Below are positions 60,413 to 64,000 of a stretch of DNA of 64,000 nt, in pieces. This DNA comes from Neurospora intermedia (taxonomy: Eukaryota; Ascomycota; Sordariomycetes; Sordariales; Sordariaceae): assembly GCA_037102815.1 (NCBI GenBank), contig BTPP01000009.1, positions 1,628,515 through 1,692,514 of the forward strand. Direction: 5' to 3'. The position numbers and the translations under genes are program-made. Numbering within the stretch: position 1 is the first letter of the stretch; the number at the start of each line of letters is the position of its first letter. The notes below the pieces were generated by a model. The model was not told the origin of the DNA. It saw only the letters and a list, made by a program, of their open reading frames with translations, and made no database searches.

Positions 60413-63090
60413 TTGAGGTTTGATAAAATTTGGTTGTGGGTGAGTGGATTATGAAGGTGCTGCTGGTTGTGGGTGGTTTGTAAAGAGTTTTCTTTGAGAT
60501 ATATCCTGGTTCTTGTTAATTGGATCCCCCCACACTTTGGACCCTGGGCCCCACTGCTTGCGCCCGGGCGGCCCGAGACGGACGTTAGTACGGTCTCTTC
60601 CGAATTCTCTACTTACAGTATTCCAGCACAGGCTAGAAAACCATCTACTCTTTTTTATATCCAACTTATCAATCCAACATCTCCTATTGCCTACAAGTAG
60701 GTAGTGTAGTCACGTCCTTCACAAGGTGCTGTTTGGTGCATTGCGACAAGGTCCCTCTACATTTGTCCGGCTTAAATAGTGGGACCAGGTTCCGAAGGAA
60801 GTGGGGCCGGGACTTACAAGGGCTTGAATCCCGGCAGGTCCCCGTTATCGTCTAAAAGCCGCTTTTTCTACAAGATGACATGCGTCAGCAATTCACAATG
60901 TAAGTGTAAGTGCGTTGGTCTTTGCTGAGGTAGTCCGTTGAATGACGAAACCTACCCATGTTCCGAGCATCCGGAACTTCGGAGCATACGGGGTTCATAC
61001 CGGATTTCGTTCCCTGCGAAAAAAAAATATGTCAAAGTTGAGGGAGCTATAGGTAATCAATCACTTTTCCACTTCAGAGTCTCGGGTGATCAGGTCCTAA
61101 TATGCGGCCGGGGGTGCCGATGGGCCGATGGGTGCCGATGGGTGCGGTATACACCGTTGTCCAACTCCCGGGCCGTGGGGCGGGGCGGTTCTTTCGGCGT
61201 AGCGGGGTACGTGTAGAGGATGGGACCGGGATCGGGGTCCCGGATTTGTGCCGACAATGGATGTATGAATATTGAAGTTTGTGATTACCTCTCTCTATAC
61301 ATTGCCATCGGGATTTTGTTTTCTTCTGGGGCGGCCATTTTCGGAGAGACCGAATCTCATCATCCCATCGATGTGGTGGTTCATGCACAATCGCGTGCGT
61401 CATGCTGATTCAATTCCCCACGGTGACGAACTTGCCCAGGAGAAATCTGGATTACCAACCGCGCTCGCTCGCTCTGCTGACAAGTTTTGCTATGGAAGAT
61501 ACCTCTACCTACCTACCTAGTTGAGTCCGGATACGGCCTCGATTGCTCGATAGCTGACCACCCTCCTATACTACCCGGTTATCCGATCCTTAGGTAATCT
61601 TCGGTGCGGAAGTAAGTTATATTGCCGAGCCGTTGGATGAGGGCGGCGGCGGCGGTCACCGTACGTGATGGTTAGGATAAGAAAAGAAGTAGAGGTGGTT
61701 ATGGAGATATTGCTGCTTTTGTAGGGCGTTCGTGATTACCTAAAGTTGTGTTTGGGGGGGGGGGGGGGGGGGGGGGGGTGTGGTATATCTTCACCGAGGA
61801 GGCTATATGCGTTTAAGCGTCATGAGTATGCGTCTGGGCCGGATGATATGCGGTTTGGATGTATACCGTTGCAGACATTCCGTAAGCCAATATGGCTCTA
61901 AGGTGTAGTGTTTTCGTACAAACTTACAAATCAGCATTATTCCATTTTGCTTGGCTTTTTGATGAGTAAATATAAGATAATTAGATACCTTTTGCTGGCC
62001 CTGAGTCACCAGGTCGATGGCGAGGATTGTCCTACCTACATGTACCGATGGAGGTGGACGTGGTCAACTTCCTTGGTTCCGTTGTTATCCCACTGCTGAA
62101 ACCACTTACATACTACGTATTTATTGTCTTTTCATTGACTGGCGTGCTCATGCAACGCCCAGTAACAGCGCATTGCTTGAGTCGTAACGGTCTCTGGGGT
62201 TAGAAGTGTCGATGGCAAGAGCGAGTGAGGTAGTGGCAGTAGCTTAACTTGAGCTTGACCTAGTTATTGGTGGCGTGACACATGAGTGGGCTGGACAGTC
62301 AGTACCTGGAAGTCTGGACCTCGGATTTCGGGATGATTGTCAGGAATTGCGGGATCGGGAAGTTGGAGAGTCATATTTAGAACTTCATCCCAGTGGCTTG
62401 ATATCGTATCTGGAGGTAAAGACTGTGAGGTACCTGCGTCAGAACCTCGCGGATTGAAAGTTGCGAAGACTAGGTACCTACCTAGGTATGCACATGCCCA
62501 GTTGATCCAATCCATCCTCCCTTACCAAACGGCAGTTACCTTCTCCCCTTGTTTTCGCAGGGCACAAGGTGCGCACATGAAGGAAAATGTTGGACAAAGG
62601 GCCACCCGAAAGCTTCCCCGTGGCAACGTCTGCCACCCAGAGGGAAGGATAAAGCTTAGCTAGGTACACGGTAGCACATTCTCGGAAGTTACGATCGGGT
62701 GGTGGAACCCAGGAACTCGGGTTCTGTATGACGAGTGATGAAACCTGGAAATGGTAGAATGACATGTGCGATGTTGATGTTATACAGCAGTATTCGGGTG
62801 CTCAGGGGCTAGGATCAAACTAATATTTGTGTCATGATACCTTTTCCGAAAGCTGAAGAGCTTGGACAGGTGGGAGAAACAGTGGTTTTACCGACCTTCT
62901 ACAGGCATGATTAGTACACATGACGATGGGCGAAGAGTCTAGACTCATGATTTTCATTGGTACCTATCAGACATTCCGGGCTTCTTCCTTCCCTGACCGA
63001 TGGCCACGAAAATGAATCGTATGACTCGAAGTCCAAGAACAGAACAACCATAGCGCGCCACCACGGTCTATGAAAATGGTCCTAGGTATG
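60413..63090. other. Gene-free stretch
   Basis: No reading frame with family resemblance. Contains a GGGTGCCGATGGG repeat near 61115-61145, a 25-base poly-G and CCTACC tracts. Base composition is normal. Confidence 0.5.
61754..61778 (+). repeat. Poly-G run, 25 bases
   Basis: Uninterrupted G homopolymer in non-coding DNA, able to form G-quadruplexes. Length may be affected by sequencing. Confidence 0.85.
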
Positions 63091-64000
63091 AACTTAATGC
63101 GATTGGATTCTTTTCATATAGAGGGAAAATTTTACAGTTTGAAAATCATACTAAGTATGATCATTTGCTCAAAATGATAAAATTCAAAGAAATAGCTTCC
63201 TATATAAAATATTTTATCTGTAAGAATTATCTTAGGGATTATTTTGGGAAGACTTAATTTTCTAATAATAATATAATTTTATAAATAAGGATTATTTTGG
63301 ACTTATTTTAAAAGCTTTTAGTATATTAAAGTAATATTATACTATTTAATACTTTTTAATAATCATCTTTTTAATTAACTCTAATTTTAATAAATATTTT
63401 TTATTAGTAGAGTTTTACACTTATACTTGTTTAATAAGCTTGGTAATTTTACAGTTGTATTCTCTTAGATGAATTTACAATCATATCTTATTATTAACCT
63501 CAAAGTTTTACAGTTGAAAACTTTCAATATAACTAAATAAGATATTTACACTTATATTAAAGTTATTCTCTTCTTATACTAAATATTCTCTTTATAATCA
63601 GAAAAAAGAAACTTTTTTTCCAAAAATAACTATTTGGCTAAGTGGCCAAGTAGTTAATGAAGTAGTTCTTCATCAACACGTCTGTATTCGATTCCTCATT
63701 GTAGTTGAATTTTTGAAATTATTCTTATATATTTACTATATATAAAAAAAAAAACCTACAAAATTCTACCTCGTTTACTATAATATAATTTACAGTTATA
63801 TTTTTTAAATATTCTAATTTAGGTTAGGGATTAACTTATTAAAATAAGATAGTCCTATCTAATGCAAAATAGATTTATATTTCAAAATGAATATTAGCAT
63901 TAAAATAAAGTATTAGAGAAATTAATCTAACAGTAAGAAAATAAATATCTATATATATTAACTTTACTATTTAATTTATATTTTTCATCAAAACTATCTA
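63091..64000. repeat. AT-rich tract at the right edge, probable repeat relic
   Basis: Base composition drops abruptly to very AT-rich near 63091. TTTTACAGTT recurs three times (near 63130, 63447, 63503). Its composition differs from the RIP blocks (more AAAT/TTTA, fewer TA alternations), so it may be another repeat family or a relic continuing outside the window. A tRNA-like box pair lies inside. No coding signal. Confidence 0.5.
63633..63705 (+). other. tRNA-like sequence (A/B boxes), probably decayed
   Basis: TGGCTAAGTGGCCAAGTAG resembles an A box and TATTCGATTCC resembles a B box. Flanking AACTA/TAGTT could pair as an acceptor, and ATGAA/TTCAT as an anticodon stem with loop GTAGTTC. The T stem does not pair, so this is not a functional tRNA. 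Similar in layout to 20372-20446. Confidence 0.35.

Noticed and set aside
1-64000. CRISPR array or bacterial operon features
   Set aside because: Spliceosomal introns, eukaryotic tRNA intron and fungal genes show a nuclear eukaryotic genome; no spaced direct repeats of CRISPR type seen.

Overview
The window looks like nuclear DNA of a filamentous ascomycete, most likely Neurospora or a close Sordariaceae relative. Reasons: short introns (52-88 bases) with GTAAGT-like donors; a PAC1/LIS1 gene, an XMAP215/Stu2 gene and a gene that looks like the perithecial protein APP; TTAGGG repeats; CA-rich leaders; and two large AT-rich blocks full of transposon relics carrying the pattern of repeat-induced point mutation (RIP). 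In those blocks CA/TG are converted to TA, CAG/CAA/TGG codons become stops, and copies differ almost only by transitions.

Layout, left to right. A sugar transporter (minus, 1757-3460) is followed by a gene-free stretch. From 4783 to 25096 lies one nested transposon stack. The base layer is a pogo/Fot1-type DNA transposon with 24-base inverted ends and a TA target duplication. It holds two oppositely oriented copies of a ~290-base element and a Ty3/Gypsy chromovirus (7126-24495, 258-base LTRs, TGCGG duplication). The chromovirus in turn holds a second Gypsy element (10007-19165, 340-base LTRs, TAATT duplication) and a ~740-base foldback element (about 19983-20720).

A ~4.5 kb gene-free stretch with homopolymers follows. 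Next comes a divergent pair of cytoskeletal genes, stu2 (minus, 29637-32608) and lis1/nudF (plus, 35059-36577). After them are an APP-like gene (39674-40297), convergent with a secreted or membrane calcineurin-like phosphoesterase (40501-42168), and tRNA-Val(AAC).

A small inverted-repeat element carrying telomeric repeats (45026-45273) and a RIP-mutated Ty1/Copia element (45474-50914, 143-base LTRs, CATTT duplication) precede a 2878-residue nonribosomal peptide synthetase-like gene (51298-60038). tRNA-Leu(AAG) with a 28-base intron (60305-60412), a gene-free stretch and another AT-rich tract close the window.

The most unusual gene is the NRPS-like one. The reading frame is intact through two introns, but none of its four carrier domains has the phosphopantetheine serine, the condensation domains lack HH, and the adenylation core motifs are eroded. 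It reads as a preserved pseudoenzyme, not as a working synthetase or an ordinary pseudogene.
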